DNA of 64,000 bases from Volvox africanus. Taxonomy: Eukaryota; Chlorophyta; Chlorophyceae; Chlamydomonadales; Volvocaceae. Shown one piece after another: positions 48,359-60,939 of this stretch (the stretch's first letter is position 1; the number at the start of each line of letters is the position of its first letter). The DNA lies in the NCBI GenBank assembly GCA_030268105.1, contig BSDZ01000103.1, forward strand, positions 2,546,501 through 2,610,500, read 5' to 3'. The position numbers were made by a program, and so were the translations under genes. The notes under the pieces are model-generated. The model had not been told where the DNA came from. It did no database searches and worked only from the letters and a program-made list of their open reading frames with translations.

Positions 48359-51300
48359 ATGGCAGACATAACATCTAGGCAGCGTCAGCAATCCGGGGCT
48401 GGCGGCCACGGCCAACCGATATCCACACAGCCCACAAATGGGACAACAGCGAATGATGCAGACGACAGCGGAACAGATACAGATGATGAAGGCCGTCTCA
48501 TTCAACAGGTGCTGCTTTTACCTCTTGGCGTCCTCGTCGTGCGGACTAGCTGTTGGCGGACGCACGGCAGTCGTAAGCCATCTCTTTCACTATTCCCCTA
48601 TGCAGGCCACGGCCACTGCCAAAGCCCGGGGCTCTGAGCCCCCTTCCAGTGAGCCCGCGCCTTTGAAGCCTTTCAGCAGCGGCCAGACCTCGGCGGCGGC
48701 AGCAACACCCCTGGCAGCAGCAACAATTGTAGCGGCTCTTCCGCCACCGCTGCCGGAGCGCATTGCGCCGCAGCCGGCTCCGCCGCCGCGAGGACTTTTG
48801 GCAACCGTCCCCAGAGGCAAAGCGCCACCAAAGCGCCCTGCGGGTGCAATTACGTTGCGGACACTGCTGGATGCGGGCTTCGTGGTGCCAGGAAGCAAAG
48901 TCTTATATGTGGAGTACAAGGGCCTTATCACGTGGGCCGATCTCACGGAGGAGGGGTCCATTGTTTGTGACGGTGCGTCTCATGTGTATGTCTATGTGTA
49001 TGTATGTGTGTATGTACGTGTGTATGTGTATGTATGTGCACGTCCGTACTCATTTCCCTTCATCCGGAAATGCCTGCCTGAAATGTCACACAAGAGCCCT
49101 TCTGCCTGAGCGCATTTGTGGCCCCTGTCGGTGCCCTTTAAGAAAGGGGTAACGTACACCGGGCAATCTCTAGAAGAGCAGGTAGTGGTCCGTTTTAGTC
49201 GCGGGCACTCCGGGCCGGGCGAGCGAATGGATGGGTAGTTTGTGTGGCCCCCATGTGAATGGGCGGATGAGTGACTTGGGTGGGTTCTGCAGGCTCCCGG
49301 GGTTTGATCGCAACGGCATCTTGACCAGGGTGATGGATGGGTGGGTTGCGCAACACACGGGTGTCAATACATCAGAACGCCCCAAGAGGCGCACAGCCGC
49401 CGTGGTGCCACGCAGGCCAATCATTTGAGTCACCGTCGGCGTTCTCGATTTACGTGAAGCGGAAACTAAATCCTGAACGGAAAGCGGACGACGGTTGGAA
49501 AGCGGTCAAGTACGCGGGAAAGTGAGTAATGCTGCATTTTGCCGACCAGGGGCCGGAGTGAGCTAAGATGAAAATGGCGGGGATAAGGTTAGGAATGTAA
49601 CCAGTTTTGCGGGTGGTAACTGCTAACTGCTAAATGGTAACCTGGCATGTCATCTTTCAGCGCTCGTAGCGCGAGCAGCGCAGGAGTGCCCCCTGAGAGG
49701 TGCAGTCCTTGACGCCGGGGCGGGATGAAAGGTTGGAAGGCTTTAAGCTTGCGTGCGGCTCGCATGAGGTAGTAGCAGCGCTCGCAGAATGAACATGTGG
49801 ATTACACGACTAAGGGAGTCCTAGTCCCCGCCAGCCATTGCTACTGATGCGGTCGCATTCACCCTCCGCATCCCACCAGCGCATCCTGCGTGAAAGCACC
49901 TCCCATCTCTCTGGTCGTGCGTCTCTGGTCTCATCTTTCCATGAGCCTAGTTCCACGCTCTTCCGTCTCGTGTGCTAGTCTATGAACTTATAAATCATAT
50001 GGTCCCAGTCCCGATATCGATATCGATACTGATACCGATACCAATACCTATTGTGGTCCCGCCCGGGATTAGGCTCCTCGAGTACTTTAAGGAGCTGTAT
50101 CTGCGACAGCAGCTGGCGGCATCAGGCCTAGGGAGCGGCAGCATCCGAGGAGCTACACCCACGGGCTCCTTATGTGGTGGCGTCGGGGTGGGTCCGTCGC
50201 CTCACTCGAGCACGCACCCGTCACCGCTGCGGCAAGGAGGAGGGGAGGCCATCAACGGAGCGGAAGAAGGTGCGCGGAGAGGCGTTGGTGGGTAGAGAGA
50301 TTGAGTTGCGGTAGGGGACATCGAAGGGCAGGGCAGAACCCCAACAAAATGGCCACAACCAGCGCAAACGCGGCTACTTTCCTATTGGTTTATGCGGGGT
50401 GGTGGCGGCGACGCTGGTAGAGATGTTGCACATTTCCCATTATTGTGCCTACCTTCACGTAAGCTTTGGGCGTGCTGCTGTGTGTGCAGATGGGCCGCCC
50501 AGTAAGCGGCAGCGTGTGGATGAGGAGGCAGATGAGGCTCCTGCGCTCAGCGGCGGCGGGGCGGGGCGGCCAGGCCTCAAGATTAAAATCAAGCTCAAGG
50601 TGCGGTATTCTGGGTCTGGGTCTGGGGGAGAGACGAATGGGAATGGGAATGGGAATGTCGCGTCATCGTTCTAATGGGCCGCCTATTGAAGTGTCCATCA
50701 CGTTCATGACGTTCTTTGGATCCCCCTTACAACCTGAAGGGGTTGCCTTATTGATTGTCATTCTATTAGGCATTGGATTGCGGTTGCGGTTGTACACGAA
50801 TCGTAACTCCCTCCTATGCGTAGTCTTTGCATGTCATGGGACCTTCCTTCCGTGACCTTTTGCTGCAGCCCGCCGCGCCAGCCTCTGCACGGCCAGGGCC
50901 GCTGCTGCCCTTGCCTGCGCCGCCGGTCGCTACGGTCCCTTGCGGCAGTTACGCCGGAGCCGGTGCGGCTGGAAGTGGGAAAGCTGGAGCTCAGCCCTTC
51001 CGTCTGCTGGTCTCTGATATGTACGTTAGGGCGACTAGGCGACAGATGACGGGGAGGATGAGGAGGAAGTGGCTCTTGGGGATGGGGGAGGATGTGGGAC
51101 AGAGGAGGGGGAGGCGAATGGGGATAGAAAGGGAGTGACGTGATGCCCATCACCTCGCCCACATCTACCCGCACATGGCGCCCCCCCACACACACCAACA
51201 CCAACACCAACACCAACACTTGCCGGTGCTGCACTGTAGGGTGGTCATCATGATGGACTTCCACGCGCACTGCTCCTCAGCTGAGGTTGGCGGCCTGCTA

Positions 51301-53442
51301 GCTGGGGCATATGACGCAGCGGCTCACACACTAAGCGTCAAAAGGGCCTTCCCGGTGCTGGAGTTGCAAGACACCTCTACGAGTCAGGCCACTGGCGGGG
51401 AGGCGGGGCGGCCGCCGGTGGCGGTGGAGTTCGACCCCACGGACTTCGCGCGGGTATGACCACAACGGGGTGAGGGGCGCAATTGTGAATTCCCACCCGC
51501 TGTGCGTGGTTGCCTTGACTACACTATGGTGGCTCGGAAGGAAACAGGGCGGGGCCTGTAAGACAATGCCTTCGCAATGAACATTGCCTGCTGTTCCTAC
51601 GCTATGGCGGCTTTTGCTCCTGCTATAGCTCCTGCTATTGCTACTGCCGCATCACCGCTTCCCCTGCAGCTGCTATTGCAACTGCTACAACTTCATTTCT
51701 TACTTCGCTGTCCGCATACTTCTCCGACTCTGTCCCTGTCCCTGTCCACAACAGTGACCCCTGCCCCTGCGCCTGGCGAATGCCGCCTTGCCACATATAC
51801 AGGTCATGGCGGTGATCCGCAGCTGGGGCCTTACGTGCGTTGGATCGTACCGCTCACATCCCGCTTATCCCGCCACGCCCAACATTCTGGATGTGCTGTA
51901 CGCTGCTCGCGCGCAAGAGGCAGCGCGAACAGCAGACGGCACGGAGCCGAGCGTGTGCGCCGTTGTGGCGCCGTACGGTTCTGCATTGGGTACGTCGTAC
52001 TGTGATATGCATGGCATGTTACCTTGGGCTTGACGCGTGCGGCGATGCTTCAGGACATACCAGGGCAGCGTCATACCAAGCTGTTGGAAATCTCATTACG
52101 CGAGGAAGCGTTTCCCTGATTTCATGTTATGCGCATAGGGAGGCGCTGGCGCCGATAGTGGTTTCTGCACGAGCACTAAAATTATTAAGAGGCACCTCTC
52201 TGTGTCGCACTTCTTTTTCTCGTGTTCATGTGGGTGCTGCGCCCTATGTGACCACTCGTCTGCAGTTGGTGCTGCTTCCAGCGCCATCACTTGGTTCCAC
52301 GTGGAGTACGACAAGTCGAAGCCGGTGCCGATGCCGCCAGTTTCTTCAGGTGGCATCGCTCCCTCGGTTTCGCCGCCGCCACCGGCAGGCTTCCAGCCTA
52401 TGGCCCTCGAGGTGGAAACGGCGGAGAACCCCACATCACACATGGACATTATGAGCCTTGTATCGACCCAGTTCCATGTGGGTCGGCGCAGCTGACGGGT
52501 CTTAGCTGAAGTAGCGCCGTTTATTAGCAGCGGCGCTCACTCTGTTTCCGTTACTCCGTCATCGCCCGCAATGTTACTACAGCCAGCGCGTATCCTAATC
52601 CCTTATCAGCCTTGCCTAGCGTTTGTTTTCTGTGGCATCGTCGCGTGCTGGCGGCGTGTCGGAGCCAATCAAGCCATGCAGATCTCTTCCGCCTTCGGCA
52701 TCTCTCAGTGTCCTTTGCCTCCTTTCTGGTCCTTTTGTACATAATCCTGGTCTGTCTGGTATATAAATATGGGTTGCTTTGAAACTACCAGCCATGAAAC
52801 GCTAGAGGAAAAGGCGTCATGCTTTCATCCGCGTTCGAGGACACTTGCGTTGCCCAGCATCGCTCTAGCTTATTCTTTTATACTCTCATCCCGCTCTTAC
52901 TCGGAACGCTGTCAGCATTATAACGGCTTTCTTCTTATCCCGCCATCCTAACTTCCCTGTTTTCCTTTCCCGGCTCCCATTTGCAGCACACCGCGCGCAC
53001 CTACGCAGCGCGCCCCACGCGTGCTCCCATGGGTCTGCCATGGCGACCTGCTTCTGTTGCCGGTGCCGCTTCAGTCGCACGTCCACAACAGACGTGCCTG
53101 GACAAGCTCGTGGCCTCAGTGGTGTCACGACTGCCGGACATGTTTGAGGGGGATTTGCGGATCACGTACGGCACTATGGTACGGGATATGGTGCAGCACG
53201 AGTTCGCGCAGGCTGGGCGGGTGGGTCTGGCGCGTGCCGCTGGTGGCACCGATGACGGCGTGTGGGGCCCCGGGGTTGGCGGTGGGGCCAGCTTGGCAAC
53301 TGGGAGGTCGCGGCGGACGGTGCGGAGTAACGGCGCAGTGGCAGCAGCAGTTCGGTGTCATAGTGATGATGAGGAGACGGAGGAGGAGGACGATGTGCAG
53401 CTGGATGACGAGGAGGAGGCGGCTGGAGATCACGAGATTTGA
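48359..53442 (+). CDS. MPND-like protein: RAMA domain plus MPN/JAMM domain
   Basis: Exons: 48359-48508, 48606-48972, 49416-49521, 50073-50269, 50490-50599, 50869-51020, 51240-51453, 51803-51989, 52266-52477, 52987-53442; all phases agree, giving 716 residues. The RAMA domain (ITLRTLLDAGFVVPGSKVLY, YKGLITWADL, SPSAFSIYVKRKLNP, DDGWKAVKYAGKLLEYFK) spans exons 2-4 and is linked to modified-DNA recognition. After a nuclear-type basic patch (SKRQRVDEE) comes the MPN domain (VVIMMDFHAHCSSAEVGGLLAG, then CVGSYRSHPAYPATPNILDV and ITWFHVEYD). In human MPND and other active JAMM enzymes the motif is H-x-H-x7-S-x-x-D; here it reads R-S-H-x7-N-x-x-D, so metalloprotease activity is doubtful. The last exon adds a helix (TCLDKLVASVVSRLPDMFEG) and an acidic tail. 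A chromatin role is inferred. Confidence 0.88.
51187..51219. repeat. (ACACCA)n simple repeat in an intron
   Basis: Short CACCAA/CAACAC tandem run in the intron just before the exon that opens the MPN domain. Confidence 0.8.
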
Positions 53443-54972
53443 GCCGCTGGGGAGCAGGGCGTCGATAATTACGCTGGTGAGGCTGGCAAAGCCATGCGGT
53501 AGAGGCACCTGGGATGGAGAGACACTTGCTGTGTGTGTCTGTCAGTCTGCTTTTTTATCCGTCTGTCTATCTTTTCATTTGTCTGTCAGTCTGTCCGAAG
53601 CGAAGGGGCTCTTGCTATCGGCCTGCTCGACTTGGAGCATGCCGAGATTGAAAACAAAGACTAGCAGTGAGTGGCGAGTTGCTTGGCGGTGGAGCTTCGC
53701 AGGTCGCTTGGCTTTCATTTGGCTTGAGTTGGAGATACTTGGCTGGAATGAAATGCCGTGGGATGTCTGCGCTAGTGGTTTTGCATGGCAGGATGATCAA
53801 GTCAGGAGGGCAGGGGTAATAGCGCTGCATGTTGGATGACGGATGATCTCACCGCGCGGTTGTTTGGAAGCCCAACACATCAGCAACCTGATTGATAAAG
53901 GAACCTAGGATTGCGGACTGATTCTTCCTTGCAGCTGTTTCATCGCTATGGTAGTTATGGGCGCCAAATTTACCTTTTGCCAGAAGTTTAGCCTTTGGCT
54001 TGTGTGTTGATTCTTTGTTCTTTGTGCCGCGTAAAGGCACTCTCCCGTGCTGGTCCCTCCCCCAAGGCAAACCTGAAGAGGTTCGCATTGCACACGTATA
54101 TGACTCCTATATGTTTGTGTGCTTTGTTTTGAGTTTTTATGGGCTTTCCTAAAGGCCGCTTGTTGTGCAACATCGCGTTGTAAGACTGACGCTCACTTAT
54201 ATGAATGACAACCACGATATCATTTTTTCTCTTATGTTTTAGCTTGTGATAAAGGTAACCTTTTTGGCCTTCGTGGATCTGCAGTAGCTCGTTAGCTGTG
54301 GATCTCATGACCGGGAGAGCCTCTACCTGGTGATATGCTGATTGTTTTTATAAGGGCAACGGGCGAATAGGCGAAGCTGAAGGCTGTTTGAAAATTTCCT
54401 CGATAGTCGAAGGTACGTGTTTCTAGTTACGAAGCTACGTGGACACCTGCGGAAGGCGGACATATTGAAGGACGGACTGTCGGATCCGATTGTGCGGGTA
54501 CTTGCGCTTTTGGTGTCTTGGGTCATGCGAGCTACCTGCAGCACTGGATTTCTGGATAACTCTCATGGAACTAGTAATTTTGAAGAAATAATACGCCAGG
54601 AATTGATCGTCGAGTACCGTACAATGATGCCTGGCCTGAATGGCTCGTCTGATTGCTCGAATGCTCCAATCAATGTACCATAGGTTTAATGATTTAAATT
54701 AGCCAGCTTTTTTGATCTTGTAGTTGGAATAATTAACCAGGGCCTATTCAAACAAGTAAGGACAGATATATCCAACGAACTACATTTCTACATGAGCAAA
54801 CACGTGCCTCTTCCTGTCTTATTTGTAACTGTTAGGGACAAGGCTCGGACGCACTAGTGTCCAGTCCATGGTCGTATAGCACGAAGGCTCTGTTTCGTAT
54901 TTCTATTAGGGCCCTGATGCGGCCCACCATATTATAACAAGAAAGTGTTCAATAGAACAGACGACATCTGGA
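53443..54972. other. Intergenic stretch, MPND-like 3' UTR and CAP-H promoter
   Basis: No recognised gene. The first 740 bases are probably 3' UTR. A minus-strand 106-codon frame (54308-53988) has no recognisable features. Confidence 0.4.
54179..54183 (+). terminator. Candidate poly(A) signal of the RAMA-MPN gene
   Basis: TGTAA about 740 bases after the stop codon at 53442. Confidence 0.45.
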
Positions 54973-57900
54973 ATGGAAGGAATTGAGGTGAGATGTGAGC
55001 GCGAGCAGTGTACGCTGAAGGAGCATCGAAAATGGCTACGTTTGCCAACAGGTGGACGACATGGAGCTGGATGCAGATGATATGGAGGTTGATCAGGGCC
55101 GCCGAAAACATGCGTCCCAGAAGCTTGTCACTCGGCTTGGCGCTGTGGGGGGAGCAATTGATAAGGCGATGACCGAAGCGCAAGCCAGGGACATCCTTAG
55201 GCAAGCTACCGAACTATCTTGTGGAAACAAGATTAGTGTTAATAATGCTTTCGACCTTCTTGGGATTGATGCTCTCAGGGTAAGCCACAACCAGGGCCCC
55301 AAACCCGCTTAGTACAACTTGGTCATTCCTAACCCCTTCTACCCCTCTCCCAGACTTTGGTTTTCAGCAGCAAATCAAGGGACAGCATTCGTTGCAACGA
55401 GGGACAATTCTTCCAGAGCGCAGGATTCGGCCTGGAAGCTGGCACAAAGATATACTGTAAACGTGTAGACGCCGTCTACAACCTTGCAAACTCCATTAAT
55501 TATGGCCAGGCGGCCCCAACGGCTAATGGTGAGGGCCTGAAACACACCTCGCAACGTACAGCACAATAAGTTGCACGGCATGCCAGGGTGCCGCCCACCC
55601 TCATTAAGCTAGTAGATTTCTGGATTCCAATCCTATCACGGACCATCAATGATTTCTGGATTAGAGGACAAGCCGATCACAGCTCATGATATCCAGCTTG
55701 CTTTTGGTACCCCATAGACGACGATGGTGATGGGCAAGATCAAGACGGCGAAGGTGGCACGCAAGGGGGCGGCGGCGAGGATGGTGGCGAATGTGCTGTA
55801 AAACCCAAAAAGCGGCAGAGTGCCGCAAGCGCAGATGCGACGCTGGCAGAGGACGCAGAGCTTAAGCAACGCATAAAGGTAAACCTGCAACATAATGGAT
55901 CCAGCGCAACACGATTTATTGGACGTGGTAGAAACACGTCGCCGTGCTTATCTTCTACATATGAGCTGCGCGATGCGGATACCACGCACGCATTGCCTCG
56001 TCAACGTTTTCATAGCCGACCTCTAGGATTACACTGCACAGCTGCAAGTGGCAGAGGCCGTGATCATGTGCCCTGCGAAAGATATTCTATGGCGCTTGCC
56101 CTCGCGTGCCATCGTGTACAGGAGCCAACCTTCGACGCAGATCCTTTTTTTGTCCGGACATCCCGGCTTATTGACGAAAACAGTCCGCAAGGTGAGATGC
56201 GCAATAATGCCAAACGAAAGGGCCAGGGTCAAGAGGCTATTAGGAAGCAACTGGTGACAAGTGATAGGGATTGGCATGAATGAGGATGTTCGTGTACTGC
56301 TGACATGAGTGTTCATAATAACTGGTACGTCGACCCTTTTTCTCTAACGGCTACCTGGGCGCCAATCGTTACCAATCGTTAGTGTGCAAAGTTGCAACAT
56401 CTCATGATGGCCCCCTGTCTGCAGGGCTGCTATTGTACAATCTGCCTGTATTCATCAGCAGCGACATAACCTTTGATTCAAGCGCCAGGCACGTGGGTGG
56501 CGAGTCAGGGGCAGTCAAAACTTCAGTCAGGGACATGTTCGTGGCTTTCAGGCCTCAGGTGCATGGGGGGAGGGAGGAAACAGACTTTCCCCGTTTTCAA
56601 CCCCCAAACACTGAACTAATGGATGAAGGCAGGCCATCCAGGGCTCCTGGGCATTTATGATAATCGATCTGATTCAAGGAACGATTACAGACGGGTTACT
56701 AGTGCGCGTGACGGCTTTTAGGACTTCCTCCTGGCTTACATCCGTACGCATAACGTGCTGCGTGGCTGCATGCTGCAACGCTGTGCACTGCAGGCCCCAG
56801 GCGCTGTTAGAGCGGGCGCGTGAAAGTGCGAGCGTGGCAGGGCTGACCAACGATGTAATGGTGCGTGCTTCATGGCATCCAGGGCTTGCTAGAAGTGGTG
56901 CCTTTAAACCGCCTAGACCTCTGATACGAATGCATCTGACTGACTCGGCTAGGAGTGCTCTGTAATAGCACGGGTGCCTGAGTACGTATTCTGTACCGCC
57001 AATATTGATACCCGTTCTCTTGCCGCGCAAGACTTAGCCTTTTTCCTTAAAACCCTAAGCATTGAATCATGACGCTTTACGGACCTTAGCTGCATGCTGC
57101 TGCGATGCAACCTGCTGCGTCGCAGTCCACTTTGGCGTCCGCCGACCTTAGCTCAACGCTCCTGCAAATAAATTTTACTGGTCCTTGCCCCTTCGTGAGC
57201 CGCTCCGCTGCTTTACTCGCCTTGCAGGTGGACCTCACGCAGCTTCCGACGGTACAGGAGTGCCTGGCTGCCGCAGTATCTGAGATAGCGCCTATCAGCC
57301 CGGGCATTGAGCGGCTGTGCGCCTTATTGCAGGTGGGTGCAGTTCGTAGCTGGCGGGTTTTTGGTGGTGTCTTGCTGTGAGGCCTAGCCGCGCAACAATT
57401 ACAAATTTATCCCACGATAGCGGGTAAATCTGGGAATGGGGCCAGGCGATAGTCCGAGCAGTCCTTGCTCACCTCCGTGTGGATTGTGCTGCATTTTTTT
57501 TCCTATTGGCCTGGGCCCTTCCGCAGCCAAGGCAAGATTATCCAGGTCTGAAGGGCGCAAGAGATATGGATCCGGAACAGCTGATGGGCCGTGCCTGGGG
57601 TAAGTGCACAGTTATGTGCAGCGTCAGCGGCGGCGCACTGTATTTGCTCCTACGAAAGGAAAAAACCGAGCCGACGGGGTGGCATTTGGCGGTGCATGCA
57701 CTTGAGCCTGGCTAGGGAACGCTTGTTAGTTTCACTGCGCACATGCCTGTATATGAATTCGACTCCCCATGCCGGGAATGCGTTTCCTGAGGTATTCCTG
57801 AGAAGTGCTCGCTTCTCGCGAAGCCATTCAAACAAGCAACAAGCAAGTTGAGCAATATAACAGTTCACAATGTAAGTGGGCCATCCGCGAGTCTAAGGCC

Positions 57901-60846
57901 CTGAAGTAGGACTGCCAATACAGTCAGTATTGACGAATTGTGCCTTCCTTTCGTTGTTGTTATGCCTCTTTTAATATATTTGCCCTTTTCGTGCAACCGC
58001 CATGCCACGCTACCTACTGTCGCACCTACTTTCTCGCGCGATGCGGATGTGGCGGTGTTTTCTTCGCTTCGGTCCCGAGGACAGCTGCGAACGAGGGCGC
58101 AAGGGCGGAGGAGATCCGGCGGGCGACCGAGCGGCATGCCGTCATCCAGGCCGAGAACATGATGGATGTTGATATGGATGACGGTGCCGGCATGAACCAG
58201 AGGGACGCTACTTTCCAAGGCACTGTGAGCGAAGTTAGGTCTCAGCAACCCAACTGGGACGATGGTGACGGCGGTGTTGGTGATGGTGGCGCCGAAGGCA
58301 CTTCCTACGGCGGGTATGGGTTAGACGGCGACGGGTATGGCATGGAGGGTAGTGATGACGGTGTTGACGACAATCCACCAGATGGCCCTGGCGATTCCCA
58401 ACGCGACGGCGTCGACAACGACTTCGACAATCCGGTACGGCTCTGGCAGAGCGCTGTCTCAATGATGAATGCAGTATACGTCATGGATACACAGGACAAA
58501 TTCTGATTGCTCTTGTGCAGTAATGTTTCGGCCCAGCCACGCACGTTTGCGCCACGTTTCCGGTTCACCTTGCGTAATTACGAAGTGACATTGAGATTCG
58601 GTCGTTTTCTGTCGAGAAAGCACTCGTGCTCGAAGTGATGAAATATGTGGTGTATCGATGTGCAACCCCTTCCTTCCAAAGCACGTAGCTCAATTACGCG
58701 GTAGCAGAGAAGCTGGAGACGACCTGGGCGGATCGGGCGACGAGTCAAGTCTACTCAGCCTGCTTGATAGAGCGGCCAACAGCCAGGCTGGCAGCTCGGC
58801 GGCTATGCAGTCGCCATGGTGGAAGAGCCTCGCTCGGAAGGCGGCAGCGGCAGGGACGAAGCCTAGAGCGCGCAAGTAAGGAGGTGCCACGAAGGTGTCA
58901 ATCTGACAGGAGCCATTACAGCCAATAAAGCTGTTTATGGTTTTCCGCCTTCTTGTAACGATGGTTCAGTTAGGCTACAGCCTTTCCAATACGGGGCCCA
59001 GTCCCTTACCTGTGCGCGTCAAGGAGTTGTTCTCATATGCATGGTGTGCGTTATTATTGATTGTCATGAACGCGGCATTTCGCAAGTCGTGCGATGCACA
59101 CTTGCGTTCTGCACCTGTGGAACAATAGCTCTTACATCATCCGCGGCATACTTCCCCGTGGTAAGGTTTTGCTATGCATTCTTCGACCAGGGGAAGGTCG
59201 TACCCCCAAATGCCCCGTTAAGCCGAGTCCAGAACCCTCTTGCTATCAGCCCTTTGCCACCTCTTGCTTTCCGGTTATTATCGGATCCGCGTTGCTCATC
59301 CGTTGCCGCTGCCCAACACCCTTCCCTGACTGCACCGACCTGTGGTGCGTTGCAGGCCCAAGCCTGAACCGGAGCCCCTTGATTGGCGCGCCTCTCCCCA
59401 GCCGCAGCTGGAGGCCGTCCAACTCCACGTTTACAAGACCGCTCGTCGCGACGCGTCGGCAAAGCTGTGCCTTACGCAAGAGGAGCCGTCACGGCCAGAT
59501 GCCCTGCACTGTTACTTCTCTGCCACTCCGGCGGTCGCGAATCTGGACCTCTACGTTAGGGGCTGCGGCGCCAGCGCCTTGGCAAAGGCTGGCGGTCAGG
59601 CCACGATGTGCTCAGTGAAGGAGACCTGGCGCATGTTGCTCCTCGCCGACTACCAAAGTGACCGTCAGCTGCGCCGAGGTGTTGCTCGGAAGTCGATTGG
59701 TAATGGATTGGCCACGACCGCAATGCCTGCAGGGCCTCAGCTTGACGGGCCATCGGCGAGTGGAACGGACAGCCAGTACATCCCATCCGATGGCGGTGAA
59801 GAATGCAACACGGCATCGCAGCATTACGATAGGGGTGGATATGACGACGCTGGTGGGTACACATGAGGAGCAACATTTACCTAGGGATCCTCGCAACGGT
59901 CGGGGGTGCTTCCTGGGACGGCTTCCCTGAAAGGTCTGTAAAGTAATACCCGTTGGCTTGGGAAGGCGAAGAACCAGTTCAGAGCTGAATAGTCGCGCAC
60001 CGAAGTCGTCTCATTGATGATGCCTGGACACCGGTACCTGGACCTGCACTAAGCAGTTAACTAGGACGCCTTCCCGCTTCCAGGGCACTCGGATGCTGGT
60101 GCAGATGGTGGTTATTATGACGACGATGATGACGATATTGGTCCAGGCGGCAGCCATGGTGAGCCGGTTGTCCCCTATTCCATCCAAGACGTACGAGGTC
60201 CAACACTAGAGGAGCTCCTGCAGCCACCAAGGCGTGTACGGCGCCTGACCGTTAAGTACGATAAAACAGCTGGCGTGGCGGACGTAGCGACGCTAAAGGC
60301 CAAAATTGAGCTTTCGCTCAGGTATGTACTTAACAACACCAGTCTTCTGTGGGACGCGGTTGCACATTTGCGCGTCGTGGTTACAATGGGACTGCATGTG
60401 TGATGGTGCCTTCGCACATCTACCATGCCGTTTGCTTTGCCCTTGCCTGCTCATGAAACCCGATCACACCTTTCCTTGCAAGTTTTTATCCGAGATTACC
60501 TAATGCTTACACATATTGAGCGCATCCTGTCCACTCGTCCCTCAGGGAAGTGGCAGCTGCCTCAGCCTCAAAACGAAGGCTGTCCGCGCCGCTGGATCCA
60601 TCACCGCTGTCTTTCCAGACCGTGCTGGACCAGGTGTCAGCCCATGCTTTGGGCAAGGCCGGGGGCGGGTCCACACCGCGAGCGCCCGGCAAGAGCCCTG
60701 GCTCCTTCCTAACCGGCGTCAGCACTCACTTGGCCTTCATCTGCCTGCTGCATCTCGCTAACGAGAAAGGACTGGCACTGCGCAACTCGGACCAGCTGGA
60801 TGCACTGATAATTACAGGGCTAGGTGACCTGGCTGCGTCCCAGTGA
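54973..60846 (+). CDS. CAPH: Condensin complex non-SMC subunit CAP-H (Barren/kleisin)
   Basis: Kleisin subunit that bridges the SMC2-SMC4 heads in condensin and drives mitotic chromosome compaction. Exons by eye: 54973-54987 (start, tentative), 55052-55279, 55354-55528, 55718-55878, 56122-56191, 56425-56558, 56801-56860, 57090-57332, 57527-57599, 58085 to 58334 or 58434, 58705-58875 (start tentative), 59356-59852, 60084-60321, 60546-60846. The N-terminal kleisin signature is clear (ILRQATELSCGNKISVNNAF, FGLEAGTKIYCKRVDAVYNL), followed by DADPFFVRTSRLIDE and GLLLYNLPVFISSDI. The C-terminal winged-helix part has RVRRLTVKYDKTAGVADVAT and the hallmark LAFICLLHLANEKGLAL. Acidic, Gly-rich low-complexity linkers fill the middle. 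The junction around 58334-58705 is unresolved: donor 58434 is out of phase with the next exon, donor 58334 is in phase. The segment between exons at 55878 and 56122 is shorter than in animals. Confidence 0.9.
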
Positions 60847-60934
60847 GGCGTTACATGGAATACAATGTGGGCGGAACGAAGAACTCTGGATTGTCAAAGT
60901 GTGTGAGCGACTTGTTTGCACAAGGTGCGTGCAG

Positions 60935-60939
60935 TGTAA
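60935..60939 (+). terminator. Poly(A) signal of CAP-H
   Basis: TGTAA about 90 bases after the stop; a second TGTAA lies at 61186-61190. Confidence 0.55.
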
